Notes: generated from the sequence alone by a model not told the origin. DNA of 64,000 bases from Pseudoalteromonas sp. MMG010 (GCF_018100905.1 NZ_JAGJEG010000014.1:1-64000), one strand, 5' to 3'; shown: positions 18,084 through 27,565, counted from the first letter of the stretch. Translations and numbers: made by a program.

Positions 18084-19084
18084 ATATTTTATTAACTTCT
18101 GTTGGGCGACGTAGTTATTTAGTTGAATACTTTAAATCGGCAGTAGCAAGCTTAAATGGAAAAGTTCATGCCGCAAACAGTATTGAAACTTATGCGCTGC
18201 AACAAGCTGATGAGCACGTTATAACTCCAGAAATATACTCAGAAGCCTACATTCCATTTTTATTAGATTATTGTCAAAGTAATCAAATAACGATAATTAT
18301 TTCTCTATTTGACATTGACTTGCCTATTTTAGCGAAGAATAAAGTATTGTTTAAGCAATCAGGCATTGAAGTAATTGTTTCAGATAAAAGTGTTATTGAT
18401 ATTTGTAATGATAAATGGAGGACCTACCAGTTTTTGGTTGGCCATAATATAAATACACCACAAACATATATTTCACTTAATGATGCGATAGCTGCACTTA
18501 ACAATAACACTTTAACTTACCCTGTCATTATAAAGCCTCGTTGGGGGATGGGATCAATTGGTATTTACAAAGCTGATAACATTGAAGAATTGCATGTTCT
18601 TTATAACAAAGTTAAAAATGAAATTAATTCATCTTACCTTAGGTTTGAATCTGCGGCAGACAGTAATGCTATTTTGATTCAAGAATGCATACAGAGCGAT
18701 GAGTACGGAATTGAAGTTATCAATGATTTAGAAAAAAACTACATCACTACCTTTTGTAAGCAGAAGTTAGCTATGCGCTCAGGTGAAACAGATCAAGCGA
18801 TAACAATTGAAAACCGTAAATTATCAGCTATCGGTAAAGCATTGTCTTCATCATTAGGGCATATTGGAATTTTAGATTCTGATTGTTTAGAAAAAAATGG
18901 TGAATATTTTGTCTTAGAACTTAATGCAAGGTTCGGTGGGCAATATCCATTTTCACATTTGGCAGGTGCAAATATTCCAAAACAAATTGTTGATTGGTGT
19001 ATTGGGCAAAAAACTAACAAAGACCTAACTACAATTACTGTCAATATACTTTGCAGCAAAGATATAAAACCAGTAAAGCTTTAA
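18080..19084 (+). CDS. ATP-grasp carboxylate-amine ligase
   Basis: 334 aa from the ATG at 18080, which overlaps the preceding stop as ATGA. The N-terminus NILLTSVGRRSYLVEYF is typical of the CarB-like ATP-grasp proteins found in polysaccharide loci. The ATP-grasp core shows YPVIIKPRWGMGSIGIYKA (Lys and Gly-rich loop, about residue 150), an IQECIQSDEYGIEVI segment and the metal-binding FVLELNARFGGQYPFSH near 280. Such enzymes join a carboxylate to an amine through an acyl phosphate. A likely job is amide linkage of an amino acid to an amino sugar, using the product of the preceding PLP enzyme; substrate and product are not readable from the sequence. Confidence 0.8.
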   Translation: MNILLTSVGRRSYLVEYFKSAVASLNGKVHAANSIETYALQQADEHVITPEIYSEAYIPFLLDYCQSNQITIIISLFDIDLPILAKNKVLFKQSGIEVIVSDKSVIDICNDKWRTYQFLVGHNINTPQTYISLNDAIAALNNNTLTYPVIIKPRWGMGSIGIYKADNIEELHVLYNKVKNEINSSYLRFESAADSNAILIQECIQSDEYGIEVINDLEKNYITTFCKQKLAMRSGETDQAITIENRKLSAIGKALSSSLGHIGILDSDCLEKNGEYFVLELNARFGGQYPFSHLAGANIPKQIVDWCIGQKTNKDLTTITVNILCSKDIKPVKL

Positions 19085-19085
19085 T

Positions 19086-20147
19086 ATGAAAAAAATATTA
19101 CATATTTGCTCAGATGAGAAGTTTATAGATCATGCTATAGTAAATTTTAATGCTGTAGATTATGTTACTAATGACTTTCTAGTCATTAGTAACAGTAAGC
19201 AGTTGAAATACATAAAAAATGATAATGTAACTATTCAATCAAGAAAGTCATTTTTTATTCAGATATTGTTTGGGCGTTTAAATGAATACGATGCAGTGGT
19301 CTTTCATTCATTAACAGACGTTTTTAAGTTATTTATAAAGTTGCTCCCCAAAAGGCTAACGATATGCTGGATTGGTTTTGGGTTTGATTATTATGATTAC
19401 AGTATTTTGATGAATAATCATAGAGAGGTAAAAGGGATTAAAGGCTTTATTAAAAATAAAATATTAAACTTAAATTCAGCATATGATTATATAAATTATT
19501 TTTCCCCTGTTTTAGAAAGCGAATTCGAAAGTGTTTCTAATTACCTAAATTTAAAAGCATGTTACGTTCCTTGGAATTATGGTTCATCTGATAGTATTAT
19601 TGAAAAGTTAAAAAATGAATATGTGTCAGGAGATTCAATATTATTAGGTAATAGTGGTGCAGAAACAAATGACCATATAGAGGTGATTAAAGAGTTAATT
19701 AGTTTAGGGGAAACAAGAGAAATTATTGTGCCTTTATCATATGGAGGTAGTGACGAATATGTGAGTTCTATTATATCAATGCTGGAAAAAAGCTCTTTAA
19801 ATTATACAGTATTGAAGGATTTTATTACTCAGGCTGAATACTTTAAAATTCTTAAAAGATGCTCCTTTGTGATAATGAACCACAAAAGGCAACAAGCTAT
19901 GGGAAATATTGTTATGATGTTGTCTTTGGGGGCTAAAATCATTTTAGATAAAAATAATCCTGCATATGAATACCTAGTCAAATTAAATTTTAATATTTTT
20001 GATAAAACTCAGCTAAATTCAACGTTACAAAAAAAACTGCCAAGTAATATTGCGTTAAAAAATAAAAATTTAGCATTAGAAAATTACAATCGCAGAAATA
20101 CTTTGGATAAAACAAAAAGGCTGGTTACAACTTTAATTAATGCGTAA
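19086..20147 (+). CDS. WecF-like 4-acetamido-4,6-dideoxyhexosyltransferase (GT56)
   Basis: 353 aa. Motifs recall E. coli WecF (TDP-Fuc4NAc:lipid II transferase): ILLGNSGAETNDHIEVI, IIVPLSYGGSDEYV and the C-terminal acceptor/donor region FVIMNHKRQQAMGNI. WecF uses a dTDP-4-acetamido-4,6-dideoxyhexose donor, which fits the upstream rmlB-rmlA-aminotransferase genes. It follows the ATP-grasp gene by one base. The true donor here could be Qui4NAc or a further acylated form. No GT-A DxD motif is seen, as expected for this GT-B-like family. Confidence 0.78.
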   Translation: MKKILHICSDEKFIDHAIVNFNAVDYVTNDFLVISNSKQLKYIKNDNVTIQSRKSFFIQILFGRLNEYDAVVFHSLTDVFKLFIKLLPKRLTICWIGFGFDYYDYSILMNNHREVKGIKGFIKNKILNLNSAYDYINYFSPVLESEFESVSNYLNLKACYVPWNYGSSDSIIEKLKNEYVSGDSILLGNSGAETNDHIEVIKELISLGETREIIVPLSYGGSDEYVSSIISMLEKSSLNYTVLKDFITQAEYFKILKRCSFVIMNHKRQQAMGNIVMMLSLGAKIILDKNNPAYEYLVKLNFNIFDKTQLNSTLQKKLPSNIALKNKNLALENYNRRNTLDKTKRLVTTLINA

Positions 20148-20359
20148 TGGCTTAGTGTTAAATTATAGGAATATTATATATCTATTATTACCTAAGGGGG
20201 CCATCAAAAAATATTGTTTTTACGGTGAAATTATCACCTAAATAGAGTTTTAAATATAGGTAAATATATATCCAGTAAAATAACAATAGATTGAATATTC
20301 TGGTCTAGTTGAATTGGACACTTTAATTTTGGATAATACTATCCACTATAGACGCGGAT

Positions 20360-20608
20360 ATGAATACAAAACGTCAATACAAAACTTATACAAATGAATT
20401 TAAAACAGGTGCGTTAGCATTAGTTAGTGAGTAAGGTTATACCATTCAGGAAGTCGTATCTGCTTTCGGCATAATCAACAGGTTACTTTACAGTTGGAAA
20501 CAGAAGGCAGAAGAGCAAGCAAATTCATCTGTTAATCCTGATGAACGAGTTGAATTACTAGCGCTTCGCAAAAAAGTTAAACATCTCTGTATGGAGAAAG
20601 AATACTAA
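20360..20608 (+). pseudogene. IS3 OrfA (helix-turn-helix) remnant
   Basis: Reads MNTKRQYKTYTNEFKTGALA and later YSWKQKAEEQ and ELLALRKKVKHL, the usual IS3 OrfA pattern of HTH plus leucine zipper. An in-frame TAA interrupts it at 20432. It cannot make a full OrfA. Confidence 0.8.
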
Positions 20609-21358
20609 AAAGGCCATTGCCTTCTTCGTGAAAGAAATGAAGTAAAGTTTCGATATATTAGAGCAAGCCATTCTAAATACTCGATAAAACTACTTTGTAA
20701 TACTCTGCAAGTGAACCGCAGTGCATTTTATGATTGCCAGAACGACTAGCTAAAATTATCAGTGAAGAAGAGCTTAATATGTATCGTACAGCTCGGTAAT
20801 TATTTAAGCGTAGCCGTGATAGCTTAGGCTCTCGTCAATTGTGTGAAAACTAAAGTAGCAGGCTTTAAAGTTGGTTGATACCGTAGGCGTAGCATTATAC
20901 CAAGTCGAAATTGGTGGTGAAGAAATGTCAAGCTTATAAAGTAACAATAAAGCGTAAATACAGTAATAGCGTAGCTGATAATGTTTTAAAACAACAATTT
21001 AATCCAACTCATGAAAATATAGTATGGGCAAGTGATGTAATCTACTTAAGAACAAATCAAGGCTGGATGTATCTAGCGGTTGTTATGGATTTATATTCTC
21101 GACGAGTTATTAGATGGTCTATATCTAAGAGTATGACGGTTGATTTGGTTGAGCGTGCATTGCAAATAGCGATTAACATCAGAGTAAGGCTCTCAATAAA
21201 TTAGTGTGCGGGTTTTAGTTGTTTATATAATGAACGCTATTGGTGAATGGTTGTTGGGTATTGTTTATTTAACACGTAGTACGGTGAAAGTAGATTTGAA
21301 GAATATTATTACAATCATGAGTGACTGTATAAACACTCGGCAATTTAACGCCTATTAA
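20609..21358 (+). pseudogene. IS3 OrfB (DDE integrase) remnant
   Basis: Fragments of an rve integrase core are visible. The longest open piece (20911-21204) has WASDVIYLRT with the first Asp and VVMDLYSRRVIRW with the second. The third acidic residue (DDE Glu) is missing, and the frame breaks near 21200. The tail LTPINYE, usual for OrfB ends, appears around 21340 in another frame. Multiple stops and frameshifts show the element is dead. Confidence 0.8.
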
Positions 21359-21508
21359 TTATGAGCAAATTACAAAGTTAGGTGTCCGATTGGGCTTGGA
21401 CAGAGTCGTTGTCAACTAGACATAATATTCGGAAAGTTAACGTCAAATTACAATTAAAAAATATAGAGGTGAAGACGTGTTTTTAGGTGTATTACTTGGA
21501 CAAATTAG

Positions 21509-22663
21509 ATGAATAAATATATCAGTGTTAGTTTTTTTTGGGGTTTCTCCTTGCTTTTTATAAGTTCTTATAGTTATTTTTTGAGTCTCACCTTCATTAT
21601 TCTATCATTTCCGCTTGTACATCATTTACGTATTGATTTTTTAGCTTGTATTTATTTTGTTTTTACATTGTCTTATATACAAAGTGCTTTTATTCCTCAA
21701 TCAGACTCTATTAGTTATTTGTATTACTTTGAGCATTTATCTTATGAAAATAACATCGGGGGGCTAAAGGATTTAAATGTTGGATATTATTCATTAAATT
21801 TTTTGGGAAGACTTTTTTTTGATAAAGAAAACTTTTTTTTCATTAATAGTATGTTTCTTTATTCAATGTTACTTTTCCTAATTCATCGCTTAGATAAACA
21901 ACTTATTTTACTATTGTTTATATTAGTATGTTTTCTTGGTTTTATTAATAATATAAATTTTTTAATTAGACAATATTATTCATCAATAATCTTATTAATT
22001 GCCTTTTCATGTGGTACTGATTTTAAAAGGAGTTGTTTAGTAAGAGGTATACTCTATATTGTTGCATTATCTTTTCATTTGAGTGCAGTATTATTTATGC
22101 CTGTCACCCTTCGGAAAGTCAGAGAGAAAATTTTAAATAATTGGTTTAAATTAATCATTATCTCCATTGCTATATCACTTGTATTTAACATTTCTTTTTT
22201 ACATTATTTATATACTTTTTCAGATGTTTTTCCTCTTTTTGAGAAGCTAAGGTATTATCAAAGTATTGTTAATATCACTCCTGTAGCTCCGCACCGACTA
22301 GCAATAAATATTCTTCTATTTTTATTTTTAATGGGAGTTAATATAAAGCATTTATCCGAAAGGGATAAGATTTTTCAGGCTTTATTGATATACTCTATGA
22401 TCTTATATATCAGTACATCTGGAGTTAGTGTACTTGCATCTAGGCTGGGGTTTTTTATTGAGTTTTTTTTAGGAGTATTTGTTTATATACCCTTAAAATA
22501 CCGGGACAAATATTCATTCTTTACTATCAAATTTAACCCTTTGGTTATGATTTGGCTGTATGTGTTTTTACAGGCGATATATTGGGGCAGTATGAATGAA
22601 AAATCACATACCATAAAATATTTCAATGGTGAATTATTATCATCAGGATGGTTTTTGTTGTGA
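21509..22663 (+). CDS. wzy: Wzy/EpsG-type O-antigen polymerase
   Basis: 384 aa, almost entirely membrane-embedded, with about ten or eleven hydrophobic segments. EpsG-family landmarks are FLIRQYYSSIILLIAF followed by a helix ending ALSFHLSAVLF, where the Arg and His are typical of these polymerases. It sits between glycosyltransferase genes in a locus that already has Wzx and Wzz, and nothing else in the locus fits a polymerase. The DNA is very AT-rich, with several T8 runs (for example near 21528, 21813 and 21833) that could slip. The IS remnant just upstream may have separated the gene from its original promoter context. Confidence 0.75.
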   Translation: MNKYISVSFFWGFSLLFISSYSYFLSLTFIILSFPLVHHLRIDFLACIYFVFTLSYIQSAFIPQSDSISYLYYFEHLSYENNIGGLKDLNVGYYSLNFLGRLFFDKENFFFINSMFLYSMLLFLIHRLDKQLILLLFILVCFLGFINNINFLIRQYYSSIILLIAFSCGTDFKRSCLVRGILYIVALSFHLSAVLFMPVTLRKVREKILNNWFKLIIISIAISLVFNISFLHYLYTFSDVFPLFEKLRYYQSIVNITPVAPHRLAINILLFLFLMGVNIKHLSERDKIFQALLIYSMILYISTSGVSVLASRLGFFIEFFLGVFVYIPLKYRDKYSFFTIKFNPLVMIWLYVFLQAIYWGSMNEKSHTIKYFNGELLSSGWFLL

Positions 22664-22727
22664 TGATGTTTTTTAGGGTTTTTTAATATTAAAAATAATT
22701 TAAATTAATTATGTAGGTTTGCTTAGA

Positions 22728-23648
22728 ATGAATATTTCGGTAATTATCCCAAATTATAAACGTATTTTTGAATTAAAACGTTGTATTAACAGTGTATTCA
22801 AGCAGAACTTTAATGGGAAAGTTGAAGTGCTTGTCGTCGATGATTTTTCTCCAAATGTCGATGAAATAATGAAAGAGTTAAACAACTTAATTGTTCCTAA
22901 TAATTTTGTTTTTAAAACTATTTTCCATTCAAAAAATAAAAATGCTTCAGCTGCTCGAAATACAGGTATACAAAAAGCAACTGGAGAGTTTGTTGCACTA
23001 CTTGATTCCGATGATCAATGGCCTATTGATTATTTAAAACATCAATATGAATTTCATGAGAGTTTAAATGAAAAATCATTTAGTTATAGCTTTACTAAAA
23101 ATATAACTGACGAAGGATGTTGGATTAAACCTGATTTCCCTTTTGAGTCAAATAAATACTCTATAGGTGAGTATATTTTTCTTAAAAAACAATCGTTACA
23201 AACAAGTGGTTTATTTGGTAGATTAGACAGTTTTAAAAAAAATTTATTTGATGAACGTCTAAAGTCATTTCAAGACTATTCTTTTTGTATAAACGCTGAC
23301 TATAATGGTTTTTCTTTTGTATTGAATAGGGATGTTACTGTGGACCGTTACATTTCCTTGAAAGATAATGGAGATCATGTCGGAAGGAAAGTGGACCCTA
23401 ATTATTTAGATTTTTGGTTGACAGAGCACTTTGATAAGATGAGTTCGTCTGCTGTTTCTGCATACAAAGTTAGGAATCTTGAATTTTATGATTTGAGTTT
23501 TCTTGCTTATCTTCGAAAACTTTTTAATGAATGTAATAAAAAGACTTACTCCTTAGTAATTGAAGCTATTCTGAAGTGTTTTTTTAAAAAAATCTATAGA
23601 TTTAAATTTTTTATTAAATGTAGAATTTTAATTAAAAATTTATTTTAA
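22728..23648 (+). CDS. Family 2 glycosyltransferase
   Basis: 306 aa GT-A enzyme. ISVIIPNYKRIFELKRCINS opens the fold, VLVVDDFSPN is near residue 37, NASAARNTGIQKATGEFVAL near 80, and LLDSDDQW is the DxD metal/nucleotide motif. The C-terminus is Lys/Phe-rich and basic, suiting membrane contact. The ATG at 22728 has AGG ten bases upstream; an upstream TTG would add three residues. It should add one sugar of the repeat unit; donor unknown. Confidence 0.88.
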   Translation: MNISVIIPNYKRIFELKRCINSVFKQNFNGKVEVLVVDDFSPNVDEIMKELNNLIVPNNFVFKTIFHSKNKNASAARNTGIQKATGEFVALLDSDDQWPIDYLKHQYEFHESLNEKSFSYSFTKNITDEGCWIKPDFPFESNKYSIGEYIFLKKQSLQTSGLFGRLDSFKKNLFDERLKSFQDYSFCINADYNGFSFVLNRDVTVDRYISLKDNGDHVGRKVDPNYLDFWLTEHFDKMSSSAVSAYKVRNLEFYDLSFLAYLRKLFNECNKKTYSLVIEAILKCFFKKIYRFKFFIKCRILIKNLF

Positions 23649-23686
23649 TTAACAGGTTTAAAATACCTTCTTTATAGAATTAAATT

Positions 23687-24757
23687 ATGAGATTACTTTT
23701 TTCAGAGAATGAGCAGTATTATCGAGATTTAGGTTTAGTGGATAAGCCTGGATTAGTTTATACATTTGGTGGTTGCCGATTTTATAACAAAAATAGCTTA
23801 TTTTTTGATAAGTTCGATAGTTTTGTATGTGCTTTTTATACAATGCCACATAATGTTTTACTTACATTAAAATTTAAAGAGCTAAATAAAGCCACAATAT
23901 TATGTACTGATGGTGTATTTGATTTTTCTAATGCTATAGCTAATCCAATGGTTAGTAAATATGGTGTTATTATGTACCACCCTATAATACAATCTAATTT
24001 TTTATGTGTAGGTACTACCGAAAAATCTTATTTTTCAAATCAAGTTAGCTCATTTAATTATTTGCCTACAAGAGTGTTGTCAAAAAGTGATATGTTGATT
24101 TTACCAAATATAAAAAAAGTATTAATAACAACTGCTAATACATCTTACTTTAATGACATAGAGTTTAATGCGTTGTGTAGTTTGATGCTTGATACACTCA
24201 AAGTACTAATAAAAGAAAATGTACTATTTGCAGTTAGAATTTTTGATCAAAAGCTTTTAGCTTTTTTAGAGTCGAACTTACAAATAGAGTTTGAGAATGA
24301 TATAGAGTTTGATTTTGAAAAAACTTTAGAGGCTTATTCTAGCGTTATAACAACGCCAAGCAGTATAGCTATTACAGCTATGTTTCATAAAAGAGCTGTA
24401 GGGTTATTGGTTTATAGGGATAAGCCTATGCTTTTGCAAAGTGGTTGGCTAATACCTTCAGGTACTGTTTTTGAGCAAAACCTAGAGAGCTTTTTAACAC
24501 TAGAGCCACAGCGTTTAAATATTCAAACAAATATACTTAAAACATATTTAGCGCAAGAAGGTATTACCGAACTGTTAGAAGAGCTAAGTACTTCAAGGGA
24601 GGTGATCAAAACTAATACACAAGATTATATAAATCAAAGCATGCTAAATATGCTTAATTCTAGTTTTAATTTTAATTTTGAATGGTGGGTTAGGAAACTG
24701 TATCTCAGATTTAAAAGTAATGGGATTATAAAGAAAATAAGATTATATATCCGCTAA
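23687..24757 (+). CDS. Unrecognised protein, possible GT-B glycosyltransferase
   Basis: 356 aa with no family I can name. No signal peptide or membrane helix. The second half has the look of a GT-B nucleotide-sugar lobe: VLITTANTSYFNDIEF, then EAYSSVITTPSSIAITAMFHK, resembling the SxxS/TPSS...A.. pattern in GT-B and CDP-glycerol-type transferases, then a basic amphipathic C-terminus (VRKLYLRFKSNGIIKKIR). Position between two glycosyltransferases supports a role in repeat-unit assembly. It could also be a polymer-modifying or pyruvyl-type transferase. Confidence 0.55.
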   Translation: MRLLFSENEQYYRDLGLVDKPGLVYTFGGCRFYNKNSLFFDKFDSFVCAFYTMPHNVLLTLKFKELNKATILCTDGVFDFSNAIANPMVSKYGVIMYHPIIQSNFLCVGTTEKSYFSNQVSSFNYLPTRVLSKSDMLILPNIKKVLITTANTSYFNDIEFNALCSLMLDTLKVLIKENVLFAVRIFDQKLLAFLESNLQIEFENDIEFDFEKTLEAYSSVITTPSSIAITAMFHKRAVGLLVYRDKPMLLQSGWLIPSGTVFEQNLESFLTLEPQRLNIQTNILKTYLAQEGITELLEELSTSREVIKTNTQDYINQSMLNMLNSSFNFNFEWWVRKLYLRFKSNGIIKKIRLYIR

Positions 24758-24779
24758 ATATACATTATATAGAGTTACC

Positions 24780-25883
24780 ATGAAGAAAATAATTCATATA
24801 CAAGTTGTTCCTCAACTATCAGGAGTACAGCAAGTTTCTTTAGATATTTTAAAAGGGTTAGGGCCTGATTTTGATAAATATATTTTGTTTGGGGGAAGGT
24901 CAGAAGATGACTCTTTTAATAAAAACTTTGAAGAATATGGAATTAAAGTAATATATGTTGAAAGTTTAGCTCGTAATATATCGCTTAAAGACATAAAGGC
25001 TTTTTGGGATTTATATGTTTTTTTTAAAATTAATGACTTTGATATAGTGCATACTAACTCAACTAAACCAGGTATATTAGCGCGCGTAGCAGCAAAGCTT
25101 GCAGGGATAAAGCAAGTTTATCATACTGTACATGGCATCGCTTTTCACCAGCATGAGCCCCGCTTAAAAAGATTTTTTTATTATTCATTAGAAATAATAT
25201 CTTCATTGTTCGGTGATCTGAACATTACAGTTAATAAATATTATCTTAAATATTATCCGCGTCTTTTTTGTAAATCACAAGCTGTCTATAATGGCGTTGA
25301 TTTTTCTAAATTAACTGTGCAAAAACGAAATTCCTCTGACTGTATTAATATAGGTTTTTTTGCACGGCTAGATCAACAAAAAGATCCTTTAACCTTTATT
25401 CATATTGTTAACCACTTGCTTGAGAATAAAATGCTACACCATAAAGTGCACTTTTACTTGGCTGGAGATGGAGAGCTGCGCGAACAATGTTTAGATTTGA
25501 TAAAAAGATTAAACTTAAATAAGACAATTACTTATGTCGGTTGGGTCTCTAATAAATCTGATTTTTTTAATGGGATTGATATTTTGTGTCAACCATCTTT
25601 ATGGGAAGCATTTGGATTGAATTTAGCTGAAGCCGGCTATTTTTCTATTCCTTGTGTTGCGTCAAATGTCGAAGGCATACCTGAAGTAGTTTTACATGAT
25701 AAAACAGGTATTTTATGTCCGGCACAAAATGTAAAGTTATTTTCAGAGGCTATAGCAAAATTGGTTAATGATGCTGAATATAGGGCATTATTATCGGCGC
25801 AAGCAGCTAAGAATGTTAAAGTAAACTTTCAACAGTCAACTATGGTAAAGCATTATAAAGAATTATATTTAAATAATGAGTAA
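24780..25883 (+). CDS. Family 4 glycosyltransferase
   Basis: 367 aa GT-B enzyme. N-terminal VVPQLSGVQQVSLDIL and DIVHTNSTKPGILARVAAKL; C-terminal lobe GFFARLDQQKDPLTFI and the retaining EX7E motif region PSLWEAFGLNLAEAGYFSIPCV, followed by NVEGIPEVV. It resembles WbpY/WcaL-type transferases acting on lipid-linked sugars. It follows the unrecognised gene after 22 bases. It is the last visible glycosyltransferase before the kds genes. Confidence 0.9.
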   Translation: MKKIIHIQVVPQLSGVQQVSLDILKGLGPDFDKYILFGGRSEDDSFNKNFEEYGIKVIYVESLARNISLKDIKAFWDLYVFFKINDFDIVHTNSTKPGILARVAAKLAGIKQVYHTVHGIAFHQHEPRLKRFFYYSLEIISSLFGDLNITVNKYYLKYYPRLFCKSQAVYNGVDFSKLTVQKRNSSDCINIGFFARLDQQKDPLTFIHIVNHLLENKMLHHKVHFYLAGDGELREQCLDLIKRLNLNKTITYVGWVSNKSDFFNGIDILCQPSLWEAFGLNLAEAGYFSIPCVASNVEGIPEVVLHDKTGILCPAQNVKLFSEAIAKLVNDAEYRALLSAQAAKNVKVNFQQSTMVKHYKELYLNNE

Positions 25884-25968
25884 TGCCTATTTATATTAAA
25901 TAATATTTACTTAACTCCTAATGTATAATCTAAGTCTAATTAAAGTAATCATTTAAAAGGTTTTTAAT

Positions 25969-26766
25969 ATGTTTTTAATTGCAGGTCCGTGTGTCATTGA
26001 GTCTGAAGGCTTAGTCCTTGATACTTTTGGTCATTTACAAGAAATAACAAATAAACTTGGTATTGAGTATATTGCTAAGTCTTCATTTACAAAAGCAAAC
26101 CGTTCATCTGCTTCAGCATTTACTGGTCCAGGTATTGAAGAAGGCTTAAAAATTCTTCAAAAAGCCAAAGAACAATTAGGCGTTAGAGTCTTAACTGATG
26201 TTCATGATGATACTCCATTAGATGAAGTTGCATCAGTAGTTGATGTTTTACAAACACCTGCTTTTCTAGTGCGTCAAACTGGATTTATTCAACGTGTAGC
26301 TTCAATGGGGTTACCTGTCAATATCAAAAAAGGACAATGGATGCACCCTTCTGATATGGCTCCTGTTGTTGAAAAGTGTAAAGCTGTAGGTAATGAAAAT
26401 ATTTGGTTATGCGACAGAGGTACTAGTTTTGGTTTTGGTCAGCTTATAAATTACATGCCAGGCCTAACTATTATGAAAGAAACAGGCTGTAAAGTCGTAA
26501 TGGATGCAACACATAGTGTACAAATGCCAGGAACTTTGAATGGTTCTACTGGCGGCAACCGTGTTCACGTTCCAGCTATAGCTCGTGCTGCTGTTGCTGT
26601 AGGTATTGATGGTTTATTTATGGAAACACATCCAGATCCAGATAATGCTTTATGTGATGGACCTAATATGCTGCCTCTAGAGCACATGGAAGAAATGTTA
26701 GAAACGTTATTAGAGATAGATGAGGTTGTTCACCGCCGAAGTTTTATTGAAACTAAATTACGTTAA
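25969..26766 (+). CDS. kdsA: 3-deoxy-8-phosphooctulonate synthase (metal-dependent type)
   Basis: 265 aa, shorter than the E. coli enzyme (284). It joins phosphoenolpyruvate and arabinose-5-phosphate to Kdo-8-phosphate. Motifs: LIAGPCVIESEG, KSSFTKANRSS, LTDVHDD, NIKKGQWM, LCDRGTSFG, METHPDPDNALCDGP. The Cys in AGPC (residue 8) with DATH, METH and CDGPN supplies the metal ligands of the Aquifex-type enzyme. The E. coli-type, metal-independent enzyme has Asn at the Cys position. The gene is therefore likely a locus-specific, transferred copy and not the LPS-core housekeeping gene (inference). Confidence 0.92.
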   Translation: MFLIAGPCVIESEGLVLDTFGHLQEITNKLGIEYIAKSSFTKANRSSASAFTGPGIEEGLKILQKAKEQLGVRVLTDVHDDTPLDEVASVVDVLQTPAFLVRQTGFIQRVASMGLPVNIKKGQWMHPSDMAPVVEKCKAVGNENIWLCDRGTSFGFGQLINYMPGLTIMKETGCKVVMDATHSVQMPGTLNGSTGGNRVHVPAIARAAVAVGIDGLFMETHPDPDNALCDGPNMLPLEHMEEMLETLLEIDEVVHRRSFIETKLR

Positions 26767-26791
26767 TTATCCTATTTTATAGTTGTATTAA

Positions 26792-27565
26792 ATGACTCTT
26801 GAAAATATAAAAGTAGTGATCCCTGCTAGGTATTCATCTACTCGTTTACCTGGTAAACCCTTATTACAAATTAAACAAAAACCTATTTTTTGGCATGTGG
26901 TTCAACGCTGTTTAGAAGCTGGATTTAAAATTTCTGATATTCACGTTGCGACAGATGACATTAGAATAGTTAACGAAGCTACTCATTTGAATATACCTAT
27001 TATTATGACCTCTACAGAGCATGAAAGTGGCAGTGATAGAATTAATGAAGTTGCAGAAAAAGAAGGTTGGTCAGAGGAAACTGTTGTTTTAAATGTACAG
27101 GGAGATGAGCCTTTAATCCCAGTAACATTAATCAAGGAATTATCGGCTTTTACACTAAGTAATCCGGAATTTTTAATAACGACGGCAGTTAAGCAGGTTA
27201 ATTCTTATAATGACTACATTAACCCTAATATCGTTAAAGCCATCTTAGGTGAAAAAGGGCGGGCATTATATTTTACTAGATCGCCAGCTCCTTTGTGTAG
27301 AGATAATCATAATAACCTATCCCTTGCTTATAAACATGTTGGGATTTATGCATATACAGTTGCATCATTAAGGAGGTTTTGTTCTTATCCAGAAGCTCCT
27401 TTAGAGAAATATGAAAAACTAGAGCAATTAAGGGCATTAAGTCACGGTATGAGCGTGGGCGCTTTTATTTTTGATGGCAATATAGAGCATGGTGTAGATA
27501 CTATTTCTGATTATGAAAGAATCAAAAGTTTAATAGAAAATGAAAATTATGATACAAGCAATTGA
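26792..27565 (+). CDS. kdsB: CMP-Kdo synthetase
   Basis: 257 aa cytidylyltransferase. IPARYSSTRLPGKPL at the N-terminus, HVATDD near 50, NVQGDEPLIP near 97 and KHVGIYAYTV near 185 match KdsB. It activates Kdo as CMP-Kdo. The 3' end overlaps the next gene by 26 bases. Its presence with kdsA and kdsD suggests that Kdo, or a sugar made from it, is part of this surface polymer or its lipid anchor. Confidence 0.93.
   Translation: MTLENIKVVIPARYSSTRLPGKPLLQIKQKPIFWHVVQRCLEAGFKISDIHVATDDIRIVNEATHLNIPIIMTSTEHESGSDRINEVAEKEGWSEETVVLNVQGDEPLIPVTLIKELSAFTLSNPEFLITTAVKQVNSYNDYINPNIVKAILGEKGRALYFTRSPAPLCRDNHNNLSLAYKHVGIYAYTVASLRRFCSYPEAPLEKYEKLEQLRALSHGMSVGAFIFDGNIEHGVDTISDYERIKSLIENENYDTSN

Larger units (their letters stand above)
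20304..21420 (+). mobile_element. Decayed IS3-family insertion sequence
   Basis: About 1.1 kb between the WecF-like gene and wzy. TCTAGTTGA (20304-20312) and its perfect complement TCAACTAGA (21412-21420) mark the ends. Inner ends with TTGGACACTTTAA on the left and a related complement near 21380-21400 on the right look like imperfect IS3 terminal repeats. Both transposase frames are broken. Exact ends and target duplication are uncertain. Confidence 0.75.

Noticed and set aside
20911..21204. Intact 97-residue transposase gene
   Set aside because: It is an internal piece of a broken IS3 OrfB lacking the third catalytic residue and the N-terminus.
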